Shown here one piece after another: positions 49,191 through 59,288 of a stretch of DNA of 64,000 nt. The notes under the pieces were generated by a model. That model was not told the origin of the DNA and did no database searches. It worked only from the letters and a program-made list of their open reading frames with translations. Origin of the DNA: Cognaticolwellia sediminilitoris (GTDB taxonomy: Bacteria; Pseudomonadota; Gammaproteobacteria; Enterobacterales; Alteromonadaceae). The position numbers and the translations under genes are program-made. The stretch lies in contig NBOG01000001.1 in the NCBI GenBank assembly GCA_002104535.1, positions 404,867-468,866 of the forward strand, written 5' to 3'. The first letter of the stretch is position 1. Each line of letters opens with the position of its first letter.

Positions 49191-49732
49191 GGGCTTTATA
49201 TGACGTTGTATTTAACTTAACTTACTATTAATTAAAGATAATAAAATGTAGTAATGGTAAAGCTAAACCGACCTTGAGAACTGTGAGAAAGAGTAAGCGC
49301 TGACTATAGCACATTTGAACTTTTACCACTAACAATCAAGTTACAAAGATGTAAATAAATTCTTGTAAATAAGGTGATGTTATTAAACTACTAACTGATT
49401 AAACTTCTAACAAATCTACTTCAACTTATGAAACGGTAGATCTACTTACTGTTACTACAACTTTAGGTAGGTCAAATTTTGTGAAAAATCGCTTAAATAA
49501 AACTACTTTATCATTGATAAAAAAGTCTTCAAATAAACGCTTAAATGTAAAATTTGTTAACAGTAAATATATTATGCTGCGGGTTTAAACTTTTACGGTA
49601 TTTTAAATGGCTTAAAAGGTAAATTTAGCTAGCACATGCGGTTAAGTTTTATTTAGAATGCTCGAATTATTTCTATTGTAACTACCACTATCTAGTACCA
49701 AGCTACTATTTAGTCATTTTGAGGAAAAGCAT
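49191..49732. promoter_or_regulatory. Divergent control region iadA/putA
   Basis: This 542-nt gap holds no credible ORF. Two short palindromes stand out: GTAGATCTAC at 49436-49445 and TTATCA-T-TGATAA at 49508-49520. Promoters for both the cyanophycin breakdown genes and putA must be here. Joint control of arginine release and proline/glutamate use is a possibility, not shown. A GAGG ribosome site precedes the putA ATG. Confidence 0.4.
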
Positions 49733-52700
49733 ATGCTTTTTAATGGTTCGTTTGTCACAGACTGCCCAATTCGTCAGAAAATTCGTGAATTTTATCGTAT
49801 TGATGAAAACATAGCAGTAGATCATATTCTCCCTCTAGCTGAAGTTAATGTCAGTGCTAGAAGCCGAGCTTGGGAAAGAGCTCGAAAAATGGTATTAAAA
49901 ATTCGCCAAGACCAATCAGGTAATGGCGCGATAGATGCTTTATTAAATGAATACTCACTTTCAAGTGAAGAAGGTGTGGTATTAATGTGTTTGGCTGAAG
50001 CCTTACTTCGTGTACCCGACAAACATACACAAGATGCTTTAATTCGAGATAAAATTTCTCAAGGCCAATGGAGTAGTCATTTAGGTAGTAGTGACTCTTT
50101 ATTCGTAAATGCTTCATCTTGGGGCCTTTTAATTACTGGCACCATGGTTAACTATGCTGATAAACGCAAACAAGACAGTTTTGGTTTATTGAAGAAAACT
50201 ATCGGTCGTTTAGGCGAGCCGGTTATTCGTAAATCAATGAACTATGCCATGAAAATCATGGGCAAGCAGTTTGTTATGGGTGAAACCATCACAGCAGCCA
50301 CTGAACGAGCGGCAACCAAAGAACAGCAAGGCTACGTATACTCATACGATATGTTAGGTGAAGGTGCTCGCACCATGGCCGACGCTGAACGTTATTTAAA
50401 AGCTTACCAAGATGCGATCGAAGTCATCGGTAAAGTTGCCGTAAATACCGGTAAAAACGACCCACGTAAAGTACCAGGTATCTCAGTTAAACTTTCTGCT
50501 ATTCATCCTCGTTATGAGTTTACTCACAAAGAACGTGTCATGGCTGAAATAGTACCAAAGCTTAAAGCACTTTGTTTACAAGCAAAAAGCTACAATATTG
50601 GTTTAACTGTTGATGCTGAAGAGTCTGAGCGTTTAGACATCTCACTCGATATTATTGAAGCCGTATTTAGCGACAATGATTTAGGCGATTGGGACGGCTT
50701 TGGCATTGCCTTACAAGCTTATCAAAAGCGTGCTATTTTTGTTGTTGACTGGCTACGCGATTTAACGCTACGAGTTGACCGTAAAATGATGGTGCGTTTA
50801 GTTAAAGGTGCCTATTGGGATACCGAAATTAAAAATGCACAAAAAGATGGCCATGCTCACTTCCCAGTGTTCACCCGTAAGTCATCTACTGATGTTTCTT
50901 ACCATGCTTGTGCAAATAAGTTATTAGAATATAGAGATACCATTTACCCACAATTTGCCACGCACAATGCCTATACAGCAGCCACTATTGTTGAACTTGC
51001 TGGTGATGACAAAGAAGGTTTCGAATTCCAGTGTCTTCATGGCATGGGTGACTCGTTGTACGATCAAATTGTTGCCGGTGAACACATTCAATGTCGTATT
51101 TATGCCCCTGTTGGTCATCACGAAGACCTACTCGCATATTTAGTACGCCGTTTATTAGAAAATGGTGCTAACTCTTCTTTTGTAAATGCCATTGTTGATG
51201 AATCACAACCTGTTGAGTCGCTACTTGGCGATCCGGTTGAAAAAACTCAACGCTTAAAAGACAAATACAATAATCAAATCATCAAGCCGATTGCGCTATA
51301 CCATGAAGAAATGGGTATTGGCCGAGACAATTCTAAAGGTTTAGATTTAACTGATATTAATGTTATTACGCCGTTAAAAGCGTCGTTAGATAACTGGTTT
51401 GAATCAAACCGTATAAATGAAAGTGACATACCTGCAGGTGCTGTCGCCATTAAAAATCCGGCGAACCATAGTGAAATCATTGGCTTTCATCAACATCACA
51501 GTAAAGATGACATGCTAGCAATGATTGATGTGGCAGAAACAGCTTTTGCTACGTGGTCTACTACACCAGTGTCTGAGCGCACTGCATTATTGTGCCGAGT
51601 TGCAGATATTCTTGAACGCCATACAGACGAGCTTATCGCTCTATGTATAAAAGAAGCAGGTAAAGTGACCCAAGACGGTATTGATGAAGTCAGAGAAGCG
51701 GTTGATTTTTGTCGCTACTATGCCAACCGCGCTATTGAAATTGGCGCTGATGAACGTCTTGAAGCACGTGGTGTTATTTTATGTATTAGCCCGTGGAACT
51801 TCCCATTAGCGATATTCTTAGGCCAAGTAGCAGCAGCTATTGCTACCGGTAATACGGTATTAGCTAAACCTGCTGAGCAAACGAGTTTAATTGCTTTGCG
51901 CACTATCGAATTAATGCAATCTGTAGGTTTACCTGAAGGCGTTGTGCAAGCAGTTATTGCCCGTGGTAGCCAAGTAGGTAGCGTGATTATTCCTGATGAT
52001 CGTATTCAAACCGTTATGTTTACGGGCTCTACTGAAACCGGCACTGTTATTTCACAAACTTTAGCAGAGCGCGGTGGCGATCAAGTACCATTAATCGCTG
52101 AAACCGGTGGTCAAAACTGTATGATAGTTGACTCTACCGCTTTGCCTGAGCAAGTCGTAGACGACGTAATATCTTCAGGTTTCCAATCTGCCGGTCAACG
52201 CTGTTCAGCATTGCGCGTACTATTTTTACAAGAAGACATTGCTGACGACGTGATCACTATGCTTAAGGGTGCATTAGCTGAATTGCATATTGGCAACCCT
52301 GCACTTTTAAGTACAGATATCGGCCCTGTTATTGATCAAAAAGCACTCGACGCGCTTAATGCTCACAGTGAATACATGAAAGATAACGGCAAATTGTTAT
52401 ACCAATGCGAAATTGCGGCGGATGTAACTGAAAACGATAACTTCTTCTTCGCACCACGCCTTTATGAAATTGACGACATTAGCGTACTGAAAAAAGAAGT
52501 ATTTGGCCCATGTGTACATATAGTTCGTTTTAAAGGCAGTGAAATTGAAGCCGTTATTGATAAAATCAATGGCACTGGTTTTGGTTTAACTATGGGTATT
52601 CATACTCGTATTGAACATCGTGCTTTTGATTTAGCTAAACTGTCACGTGCCGGTAACGTTTATATTAACCGTAATACCATCGGTGCGATTGTTGGTGTTC

Positions 52701-53557
52701 AACCGTTCGGTGGACGTGGCCTATCAGGCACAGGACCAAAAGCGGGTGGACCAAACTACTTAACGCGTTTAGTGAAAGAAAAAGCCACGCCTGATCCAGA
52801 AGAATTTAACCTACTACCATGGCAAGTTGAAGCGTTAGACGGTGACGAGCAATCGGAAATCGAAGCTAACTTGTTTATGGACAAAGCTAATGCCGCAGAA
52901 AAAGGTTGGCGCTTAACTGAGCTGAACACGCGTATTTCTTGTGTTCGTCAATTGTTAGCAAAAATAGCGCATGTTGATATTGTTGATGACTTAGCCGACG
53001 ATTTAAACCGCTCGTTAACTGCAGCACGTTCACAATTAATCAGCATTGAAAAGCAACTGAAAAAGCCAACACTTTTACCGGGTCCAACGGGTGAATCTAA
53101 TGTGCTTTATTTAGAAAACCGCGGCAACATCATCTGTTTTGCTGATAAAAACGTAAGTTTTCACTTCTGGTTATTGTCGATTGTTACCGCATTGGCAACG
53201 GGTAACACCGTAGTTACTGTAGTTTCTGACTTATACTACGATGAAGCAATCGCGTTTAGAGATAAGTTTATTGCCACTGGTGAAGATGAAAACGTTTTCC
53301 AAGTAGCTAAATTGCGTCACTTAACCACCATGCTAGCGCATCCTGCCTTATCAGGCATTGTGGTAGACGGTAACTGTGACCGTAAACATTTTATCAGTGA
53401 AAAACTGGCTGAGCGCCAAGGTGCAATACTACCGGTGATCAGTTCAGAATATTTCGATAACTTGATCCAGCGCTTATTAACAGAAAAAACCATCAGTATT
53501 GATACGACTGCCTCAGGTGGTAACACATCATTAATGACCTTGGTTGAAGAAGACTAG
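49733..53557 (+). CDS. putA: Bifunctional proline dehydrogenase / P5C dehydrogenase PutA
   Basis: PutA oxidises proline to glutamate in two channelled steps, with FAD and then NAD. The 1274-residue protein has a PRODH barrel (VPGISVKLSAIHPRYE, TVDAEESERLDISLD, RLVKGAYWDTEIK) and then an aldehyde dehydrogenase domain from about 590. That domain has GVILCISPWNFPLA, ETGGQNCMIVD and the catalytic cysteine in SAGQRCSALRV. A C-terminal ALDH-like cap of about 200 residues completes the protein. It starts directly at the helical region and lacks the N-terminal ribbon-helix-helix of E. coli PutA (1320 aa). It therefore should not repress its own gene, and regulation must come from elsewhere. A perfect ribosome site supports the start. 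Confidence 0.97.
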   Translation: MLFNGSFVTDCPIRQKIREFYRIDENIAVDHILPLAEVNVSARSRAWERARKMVLKIRQDQSGNGAIDALLNEYSLSSEEGVVLMCLAEALLRVPDKHTQDALIRDKISQGQWSSHLGSSDSLFVNASSWGLLITGTMVNYADKRKQDSFGLLKKTIGRLGEPVIRKSMNYAMKIMGKQFVMGETITAATERAATKEQQGYVYSYDMLGEGARTMADAERYLKAYQDAIEVIGKVAVNTGKNDPRKVPGISVKLSAIHPRYEFTHKERVMAEIVPKLKALCLQAKSYNIGLTVDAEESERLDISLDIIEAVFSDNDLGDWDGFGIALQAYQKRAIFVVDWLRDLTLRVDRKMMVRLVKGAYWDTEIKNAQKDGHAHFPVFTRKSSTDVSYHACANKLLEYRDTIYPQFATHNAYTAATIVELAGDDKEGFEFQCLHGMGDSLYDQIVAGEHIQCRIYAPVGHHEDLLAYLVRRLLENGANSSFVNAIVDESQPVESLLGDPVEKTQRLKDKYNNQIIKPIALYHEEMGIGRDNSKGLDLTDINVITPLKASLDNWFESNRINESDIPAGAVAIKNPANHSEIIGFHQHHSKDDMLAMIDVAETAFATWSTTPVSERTALLCRVADILERHTDELIALCIKEAGKVTQDGIDEVREAVDFCRYYANRAIEIGADERLEARGVILCISPWNFPLAIFLGQVAAAIATGNTVLAKPAEQTSLIALRTIELMQSVGLPEGVVQAVIARGSQVGSVIIPDDRIQTVMFTGSTETGTVISQTLAERGGDQVPLIAETGGQNCMIVDSTALPEQVVDDVISSGFQSAGQRCSALRVLFLQEDIADDVITMLKGALAELHIGNPALLSTDIGPVIDQKALDALNAHSEYMKDNGKLLYQCEIAADVTENDNFFFAPRLYEIDDISVLKKEVFGPCVHIVRFKGSEIEAVIDKINGTGFGLTMGIHTRIEHRAFDLAKLSRAGNVYINRNTIGAIVGVQPFGGRGLSGTGPKAGGPNYLTRLVKEKATPDPEEFNLLPWQVEALDGDEQSEIEANLFMDKANAAEKGWRLTELNTRISCVRQLLAKIAHVDIVDDLADDLNRSLTAARSQLISIEKQLKKPTLLPGPTGESNVLYLENRGNIICFADKNVSFHFWLLSIVTALATGNTVVTVVSDLYYDEAIAFRDKFIATGEDENVFQVAKLRHLTTMLAHPALSGIVVDGNCDRKHFISEKLAERQGAILPVISSEYFDNLIQRLLTEKTISIDTTASGGNTSLMTLVEED

Positions 53558-53615
53558 ACACTTAGGTTAACTGGTTTAATGTAATTTAAAAAAGTTAATA
53601 AAAGTAAACTGAAAT

Positions 53616-53648
53616 AAAAACGGGCATCGAAAGGTGCCCGTTTTTTTT
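53616..53648 (+). terminator. putA rho-independent terminator
   Basis: CGGGCATC (53621-53628) and GGTGCCCG (53633-53640) form an 8-bp stem with one T-G pair, closed by a GAAA tetraloop and followed by eight T. It lies about 60 nt after the putA stop. Confidence 0.93.
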
Positions 53649-53649
53649 A

Positions 53650-53731
53650 TAGTAAATTAATGATTAATGTGTACCTGACCCCATTTAATCTAGTAAATTA
53701 ATGATTAATGTGTACCTGACCCCATTTAATC
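53650..53731. repeat. Perfect 41-bp tandem duplication
   Basis: TAGTAAATTAATGATTAATG followed by TGTACCTGACCCCATTTAATC occurs twice without change, at 53650-53690 and 53691-53731. The inner 26 bp recur in inverted orientation at 54290-54315 after the XRE gene. Confidence 0.95.
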
Positions 53732-53735
53732 AGTT

Positions 53736-53773
53736 ACTGTCGGTCAAGTGTCGGGTGAAATTCGTAACCGACA
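53736..53773 (+). promoter_or_regulatory. Conserved upstream module of XRE gene 2
   Basis: ACTGTC, 7 nt, TGTCGGG, 6 nt and TCGTAACCGACA. TGTCGG and CCGACA form an inverted repeat with 13 nt between. It aligns with 29008-29044 upstream of the first XRE gene and keeps the same distance to the ATG. Confidence 0.5.
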
Positions 53774-53823
53774 ATAAGAAAACTAATGAATACTTGTGAT
53801 TCTTAAGTACAGAGGTAAATTTA

Positions 53824-54294
53824 ATGATTCTTAAAGAACTACGTATTAGCCGTCATTTTTCGCAAGAGCAATTAGCTCGAATGTCTGGTTTAAATGTTAG
53901 AACTATCCAGCGTATTGAAAGTGGCCATAATGCTAGTTTAGAGTCTCTTAAATGTCTTGCTGCTGCACTTGATGTTGATGTATCAACCTTGAATCAGGAG
54001 AAATTTATGATAGATAAAAAATCGGATAACTGGAAGAACCTACCTATTTTAATGAAATATTGGTTTATGTTTAATTTTTTACAAACTCGACCGAGTAGGA
54101 AGTCTGCATCTCGAATTGAAGCTACCGGTCATATTAGTGGTTTTTCATTTTGTTGTTTAGGCATAATAAGTGAAGCTGCACTTGTTGGTGGATTACTAAT
54201 GCTTGCAACGGCTTATTCATATCATTTCCTGAAGTGGCAAGGTGATAAGTATGGTATTTGGTATGATGATAAATCCACTAAAGAACAATATTAA
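53824..54294 (+). CDS. XRE-type regulator with membrane domain, second copy
   Basis: This 156-residue protein has an N-terminal helix-turn-helix (LKELRISRHFSQEQLARMSG, then VRTIQRIESGHNASLESLK) closely similar to the first copy at 29095. The C-terminal part differs. It has a polar linker with KSDNWKNLP, a weakly hydrophobic segment and one clear membrane helix pair around residues 105-135 (GFSFCCLGIISEAALVGGLL). It is therefore also membrane-tethered. Its stop codon lies within the right-hand inverted repeat. Target genes are unknown. Confidence 0.82.
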   Translation: MILKELRISRHFSQEQLARMSGLNVRTIQRIESGHNASLESLKCLAAALDVDVSTLNQEKFMIDKKSDNWKNLPILMKYWFMFNFLQTRPSRKSASRIEATGHISGFSFCCLGIISEAALVGGLLMLATAYSYHFLKWQGDKYGIWYDDKSTKEQY

Positions 54295-54380
54295 ATGGGG
54301 TCAGGTACACATTAACGACTTTTCCAGCCTGCCATAACAATATCAACTGCTTAAATGAGCTGAATTTGGCCTTAGATATA

Positions 54381-54417
54381 GAAAAACCGCTTGATTACAT
54401 TAAGTAATCAAGCGGTT
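54381..54417 (-). terminator. rnpB terminator
   Basis: A perfect 15-bp stem (arms 54383-54397 and 54403-54417, AAACCGCTTGATTAC) with a 5-nt loop is followed on the minus strand by TTTTTC. It begins just beyond the 3' end of the RNase P RNA. Confidence 0.92.
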
Positions 54418-54423
54418 TCTGAA

Positions 54424-54828
54424 GTTGGTGAGTTGACGCATAAGCCGGGTTTTGTATCTCTTCCGAAGAAGAGTGACAATCATTCGTCTAGGCTATAAAT
54501 CGCTCTATAGCTCAAGCAACCTACCCGGTTTCAACGCGAGCCACGCCATATGAAACCCTATTTGGTCTTGCTCCGGGTGGAGTTTACCCTGCAATTACTG
54601 TTACCAGCAATCCGGTGCGCTCTTACCGCACCCTTTCAGCCTTACCTGTGAAGTTCCTAAGAACAACCATCGGCGGTCTTCTCTCTGCTGCACTTGTCGT
54701 GGGCTCGCGCCCCCCAGGTGTTACCTGGCACCCTGCTCATTGGAGCCCGGACTTTCCTCCCCTCTATCTGTCTACCTCTTATAAATAAGCGGCACAACGA
54801 TAAAGCAGCGATTGTCTCGTCAACTCGG
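54424..54828 (-). ncRNA. rnpB: RNase P RNA, type A
   Basis: This is the catalytic RNA of RNase P, which trims the 5' ends of tRNA precursors. On the minus strand the molecule starts near GAGTTGACGAGACAATCGC (54826). It contains GAGGGGAGGAAAGTCCGGGC and GGTGCCAGGTAACACCTGG, and ends with AACCCGGCTTATGCGTCAAC. The first and last segments pair (GAGTTGAC with GTCAACTC, 54430-54437) as helix P1. Length is about 400 nt. A promoter and a terminator frame it. Confidence 0.97.
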
Positions 54829-54833
54829 AGCGC

Positions 54834-54862
54834 ATTCTACGTGATATTAAGGGGCTTGGAAA
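54834..54862 (-). promoter_or_regulatory. rnpB promoter
   Basis: TTTCCA (-35; 54862-54857) and TAGAAT (-10; 54839-54834) are 17 nt apart on the minus strand. The predicted start, 6-7 nt after the -10 box, coincides with the 5' end of the RNA deduced from helix P1. It lies between the rsmI stop and rnpB. Confidence 0.7.
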
Positions 54863-54877
54863 GCGCAGTATTAACTA

Positions 54878-55732
54878 TTAAGCATCTTTCATTGCTAAGG
54901 CATATTCATAAAGCGCATTTTTCTTAACGCCATGAATTTCTGCGGCAATGGCGCAAGCTTTTTTCGGTTTCATTTCAGATAATAATAACTTTAATGTTGC
55001 CACCACATGCGCTGGAATATCATTTGGGTCAACTTTATTACCTTCAATGATCAGCACCATTTCACCTTTAAGTTGATTAGGATCTTCTTGCAGCCATGCC
55101 AATAAGTTCTCGGCGGTGTCTGAGTGCACAGTTTCAAAGGTTTTAGTTAACTCGCGCGCCATTACTACATAACGCTCACCACCTAAGGTTTTCACAATAT
55201 CTTCAACGGTATCGATAGCGCGGCGCGGCGCATCATAAAATACCATGGTACGAGTTTCATTGGCCAACTCGGTTAACGTAGCTTGTCTTGCACCTGATTT
55301 TGACGGTAAAAACCCTTCAAAGGTAAATCTGTCAGTAGGTAAACCGGCAACAGAAAGCGCCGCGATTGCTGCACAAGCCCCAGGAATAGGCGAAACACTT
55401 AAACCTTGTTGACGACAATGACGAACAAGATGAAATCCTGGATCGCTGATCAATGGCGTGCCTGCATCAGATACTAGTGCGACACTTTTGCCTTCCTGAA
55501 GCAAAGCAGCAATTTGCTCTTGGCGTTGACGCTCGTTATGATCATGCATCGACATGGTTTTATTTTTAATGGAAAATGCTGATAACAAACGTTGAGTATG
55601 TCGTGTATCTTCACAGGCAATAACATCAACCTGCTCGAGTATATTTCGTGCCCGTTGACTAATATCACCTAAGTTACCAATAGGTGTGGCAACAATATAT
55701 AAAGTGCTAGGCTGAATTTGAGATTCCGACAT
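54878..55732 (-). CDS. rsmI: 16S rRNA 2'-O-methyltransferase RsmI
   Basis: RsmI methylates the ribose of C1402 in 16S rRNA. The frame is open to an ATG at 55816, but the family start is (M)...[17 protein letters not shown]. The ATG at 55732 gives 284 residues (E. coli 286) and avoids overlap with lpoA, so it is used here although no strong ribosome site is seen. Motifs [32 protein letters not shown] and [10 protein letters not shown] are present. It is divergent from lpoA with only 62 nt between, as in E. coli. Confidence 0.95.
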   Translation of the reverse strand: MSESQIQPSTLYIVATPIGNLGDISQRARNILEQVDVIACEDTRHTQRLLSAFSIKNKTMSMHDHNERQRQEQIAALLQEGKSVALVSDAGTPLISDPGFHLVRHCRQQGLSVSPIPGACAAIAALSVAGLPTDRFTFEGFLPSKSGARQATLTELANETRTMVFYDAPRRAIDTVEDIVKTLGGERYVVMARELTKTFETVHSDTAENLLAWLQEDPNQLKGEMVLIIEGNKVDPNDIPAHVVATLKLLLSEMKPKKACAIAAEIHGVKKNALYEYALAMKDA

Positions 55733-55794
55733 AATAAAATACTTGTGTTGAGACTGAAGAGGATGAAGTTTATTATAAAGCACTATTAAAAAGT

Positions 55795-57720
55795 ATGGAT
55801 TTATTAACTTTGACACTTACTAAATGGTTTTCACCTTATAAAAGTACGTTATGTGCATTAGCAACCGTGGTTATTTTAGCCAGTTGCACATCAACCGAGC
55901 CAAGTAAAAAGCCGACGTCAGCGACAAACAAAGCTGAAGTTGTGCAAGAGCGTGAAACAAATTTAACCGCAGAGCAACTTGTCGAACAAGCATCAGCACA
56001 AATAGCTTCGAATGATAATGATGCCGCCATAACATCCCTATTAGCGGCTAGTGAGTTATTTTTAACTGAAGAAAAACCACATAAAGCGTTATGGTTAACC
56101 AAGCAGTTAACTGCGCTAATGCATTCGCCAGCACAGCAATACCAGTTGTCGATAATCGAAGCGAGAAGCTTTCTAGCGCTAGAAAAAGTATCAGAAGCTT
56201 ATTTGGCACTTGAACAATCAAACACTTTAAAAGAGCAAGCCGAACTTAGTCACTCAGTCGACTACTTTAAAACTCTCGCTAATGTGCAAACCATAAGAAA
56301 ACTTCCTATTGCTGCACTCGATGCTAACTTACGAGCATTTAGCATAAATTCGCAAGCTAGCGACAGCGATATTGAATTAATTTGGCAACAACTCTGCCAG
56401 TTATCTCCTTGGCAACATCAACAATTAATTAAAATGTCTCCGCCATTAATAAAAGGTTGGAGTAAACTGCTTACTTTTGCCAATAAGTTTGGCGATAACG
56501 ACGAAAGACTGCAACGATACTTAGTGCAGTGGCAACGTGAATTTAACAGCCACCCGGCACAATATATTGCAACAAATTTGAGTCAGCCACAGTCGCTCTT
56601 AAATAAAGAGTTAAGTAGTGATGTAAACAATTCAGTCAGCAATTTAGAAAACAATGAGTACCGCAATATTGCTGTCATTATTCCGTTATCTGGTAAGCAA
56701 GAGCGTGCAGGTGAAGCGCTACAACAAGGAATATTAGCGGCTTATAATATTAATAGCGGTAAAACTTTACATTTTATCGATTCAGCAACCGTTGATATGA
56801 CGACATTAAGTGCCAAATTTACCGAGCTAAATATCGACTATGTCATTGGGCCTTTATTAAAAGAAAATGTTGAACAATATTTAGCGCAAACCGAAATAAC
56901 CACCCCAACGTTATTACTTAACCTACCCGCGGCAGTGAATTTATTACCGCATCAAGTAGCGTTATCAATGCGACCAGAGGACGAGGCGATACAAGCAGCG
57001 ACAACGTTAAGTCGTCAACATTATAAATTTCCGATTATTTTGAGCCATCAAGACAATGCAAGTCGTCGAATTGCTCAAACCTTTAGTCAACAATGGCAAC
57101 ATATCACCGGTAAAGCGCCTGAAACGGTATTTTTTAATAGCGATGCTAAAATGCAAAATCAACTAAAAGCCAGCCTTGGTGTTGATTTAAGCCAACAACG
57201 TACCAAAGAGCTAAATAGTCGAATTAAGTACTCCATTAAAAGTGAACTACGCAATCGTCGAGATATTGATATGATTTACGTGGTTGGCTTACCACTTGAA
57301 ACTAAGCTTTTAAAACCCTATATCGATGTTAACATCAGCCCTTTTGCTGACATAATCCCGGTTTTTGCTAGCTCGCGTAGCCACAGCAGTAAAATTGATA
57401 AAAGTGATAATCGTGATTTATCCGGTTTAACCTTCACGGAAATGCCTTGGCAGTTAAATAGTAAGTTGCAAAACAAAGCATTAGCGGCACAAGCAAAGAA
57501 GCTTTGGCCTAACCGTAGTGATAGCTTACAAACTATTTTTGCTATGGGATATGATAGTTTAGCCTTGGTTGATAAAGTTTCTGCTATGCAAAATAAAACT
57601 TATGTTCGACACTATGGTCAAACTGGCATATTGCAATTAGGCGAAGATAATATTTTGACCCGAAGCTTAATTTGGGGAAAATATAGTCGCAGCAAGGTAC
57701 AAGAAATTGCTATGGACTAA
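55795..57720 (+). CDS. lpoA: Penicillin-binding protein activator LpoA
   Basis: LpoA is an outer-membrane lipoprotein that reaches through the periplasm and stimulates the transpeptidase of PBP1a. The 641-residue protein has a lipoprotein signal with lipobox ILASC (Cys31). A TPR-like helical N-terminal domain runs to about residue 270. A periplasmic-binding-protein-like C-terminal domain follows ([38 protein letters not shown]). It starts the lpoA-yraN-diaA-dolP cluster, which has the E. coli order. Its end overlaps yraN by 14 nt. Confidence 0.93.
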   Translation: MDLLTLTLTKWFSPYKSTLCALATVVILASCTSTEPSKKPTSATNKAEVVQERETNLTAEQLVEQASAQIASNDNDAAITSLLAASELFLTEEKPHKALWLTKQLTALMHSPAQQYQLSIIEARSFLALEKVSEAYLALEQSNTLKEQAELSHSVDYFKTLANVQTIRKLPIAALDANLRAFSINSQASDSDIELIWQQLCQLSPWQHQQLIKMSPPLIKGWSKLLTFANKFGDNDERLQRYLVQWQREFNSHPAQYIATNLSQPQSLLNKELSSDVNNSVSNLENNEYRNIAVIIPLSGKQERAGEALQQGILAAYNINSGKTLHFIDSATVDMTTLSAKFTELNIDYVIGPLLKENVEQYLAQTEITTPTLLLNLPAAVNLLPHQVALSMRPEDEAIQAATTLSRQHYKFPIILSHQDNASRRIAQTFSQQWQHITGKAPETVFFNSDAKMQNQLKASLGVDLSQQRTKELNSRIKYSIKSELRNRRDIDMIYVVGLPLETKLLKPYIDVNISPFADIIPVFASSRSHSSKIDKSDNRDLSGLTFTEMPWQLNSKLQNKALAAQAKKLWPNRSDSLQTIFAMGYDSLALVDKVSAMQNKTYVRHYGQTGILQLGEDNILTRSLIWGKYSRSKVQEIAMD

Positions 57721-58081
57721 TAAAACAAACACAGTTACCACCGGCAAAAATAGTGAAAAGTTAGCCGCCAGCTATTTAAGCCAACAGGGATTAATTTTAC
57801 AGACCTGTAATTTTCAAAATCGACGTGGTGAAATAGACTTAATCATGACCGAAGCAGACACTTGGGTGTTTGTGGAAGTAAAATATCGTAAAAATAAACA
57901 CTTTGGCGGTGCTGTTGCGGCAATTTCAGTGCAAAAACAGCAAAAAATTAAGCAATGTGCGGCATTTTTCCTGCAACAGGCCGGATTAAATGAATATAAT
58001 ACCCCTTGCCGATTCGATGTTATCGCGATGCAAGGCGATATTACAAACCCAGAAATTACTTGGCTTAAAAATGCCTTTTAA
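57707..58081 (+). CDS. yraN: YraN family protein (UPF0102), endonuclease-like fold
   Basis: This 124-residue protein of the YraN family has a restriction-endonuclease-like core. Its motifs are GKNSEKLAASYLSQQG, NFQNRRGEIDLIM and VFVEVKYRKNKHFGG, where E-D and E-x-K form the putative nuclease site. The function in cells is not established. The only in-frame start before the conserved region is a TTG at 57707, with AAGG about 9 nt upstream; the nearby ATG at 57712 is out of frame. The start lies within lpoA, so coupling is likely. Confidence 0.88.
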   Translation: MLWTNKTNTVTTGKNSEKLAASYLSQQGLILQTCNFQNRRGEIDLIMTEADTWVFVEVKYRKNKHFGGAVAAISVQKQQKIKQCAAFFLQQAGLNEYNTPCRFDVIAMQGDITNPEITWLKNAF

Positions 58082-58102
58082 TTAACGCCTTTTAAGAAAT
58101 GA

Positions 58103-58714
<612 letters not shown>

Positions 58715-58715
58715 T

Positions 58716-59288
58716 ATGTCGATGAAATCCATTATCAGCACTATCAGTATTGCTATTTTGCTACAAGGCTGCATGGCAGCTGCAGTTGTTGGCGTTGTTG
58801 GTGGTGCAAGTGTCGCTACGGACAACCGTTCTTTGGGTAACCAAATAGACGACCAGAAAATTGAGCTAGACGCAAATGCAATGCTTCGTAAAAACGAAGG
58901 CCTAAATGACAACACAAATCTGCAAGTGGTTAGTGTTAATGGCAGTATGTTAGTGGTTGGTCAAGCGCCAAATAGCTATCTACGTGATCAAGCAATAAAA
59001 GCGCTGAATGAGGTCAAAGGTGTCAAACAGTTACATAACCAAATTCGTATCAGCAACACTTTAGCCTTTACGACAAAAACTAATGATGTCTGGTTAACTT
59101 CAAAAGTTAAAACGGCATTATTTGGCACCAAAAAACTGGATGCGACCAATATTAAAGTGGTTACTGAAAATGCGGAAGTTTTTTTGATGGGTCTAGTGAC
59201 TCAAGCACAAGCAACCGAAGCAGTTGAAATTGCCCGAAATGTTAACGGCGTAAATCGTGTATTTAAGATTTTTGAATATATAGATTAA
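58716..59288 (+). CDS. dolP: Outer-membrane lipoprotein DolP (YraP), two BON domains
   Basis: DolP is a lipoprotein with two BON domains that binds anionic lipids and supports envelope integrity and BAM function. The 190-residue protein has a lipobox ILLQGC (Cys about 19). The first BON domain spans about residues 48-112 (VVSVNGSMLVVGQAPNSYLR) and the second about 120-188 (VVTENAEVFLMGLVTQAQA). It starts 1 nt after the diaA stop with a GAAGG ribosome site. The structured repeat block begins directly after its stop. Confidence 0.93.
   Translation: MSMKSIISTISIAILLQGCMAAAVVGVVGGASVATDNRSLGNQIDDQKIELDANAMLRKNEGLNDNTNLQVVSVNGSMLVVGQAPNSYLRDQAIKALNEVKGVKQLHNQIRISNTLAFTTKTNDVWLTSKVKTALFGTKKLDATNIKVVTENAEVFLMGLVTQAQATEAVEIARNVNGVNRVFKIFEYID

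Larger units (their letters stand above)
53705..54315. mobile_element. Inverted-repeat-bounded XRE cassette (candidate)
   Basis: A 26-bp sequence containing TGTACCTGACCCCATT at 53705-53730 is exactly reversed at 54290-54315. The 560 bp between hold only the XRE-type gene with its upstream module. The right repeat contains the gene's TAA stop. A GGGGTCAGGT core of this kind also occurs alone at 21529. Such sequences are often associated with REP-type elements moved by Y1 transposases; no transposase is present here. Mobility is inference. Confidence 0.45.

Noticed and set aside
54694-54927. 77-codon ORF on the plus strand
   Set aside because: It is antisense to rnpB and the rsmI end; no sign of coding.
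55733-55816. Longer RsmI start at ATG 55816
   Set aside because: It would overlap the divergent lpoA start and add 28 residues not typical of the family.
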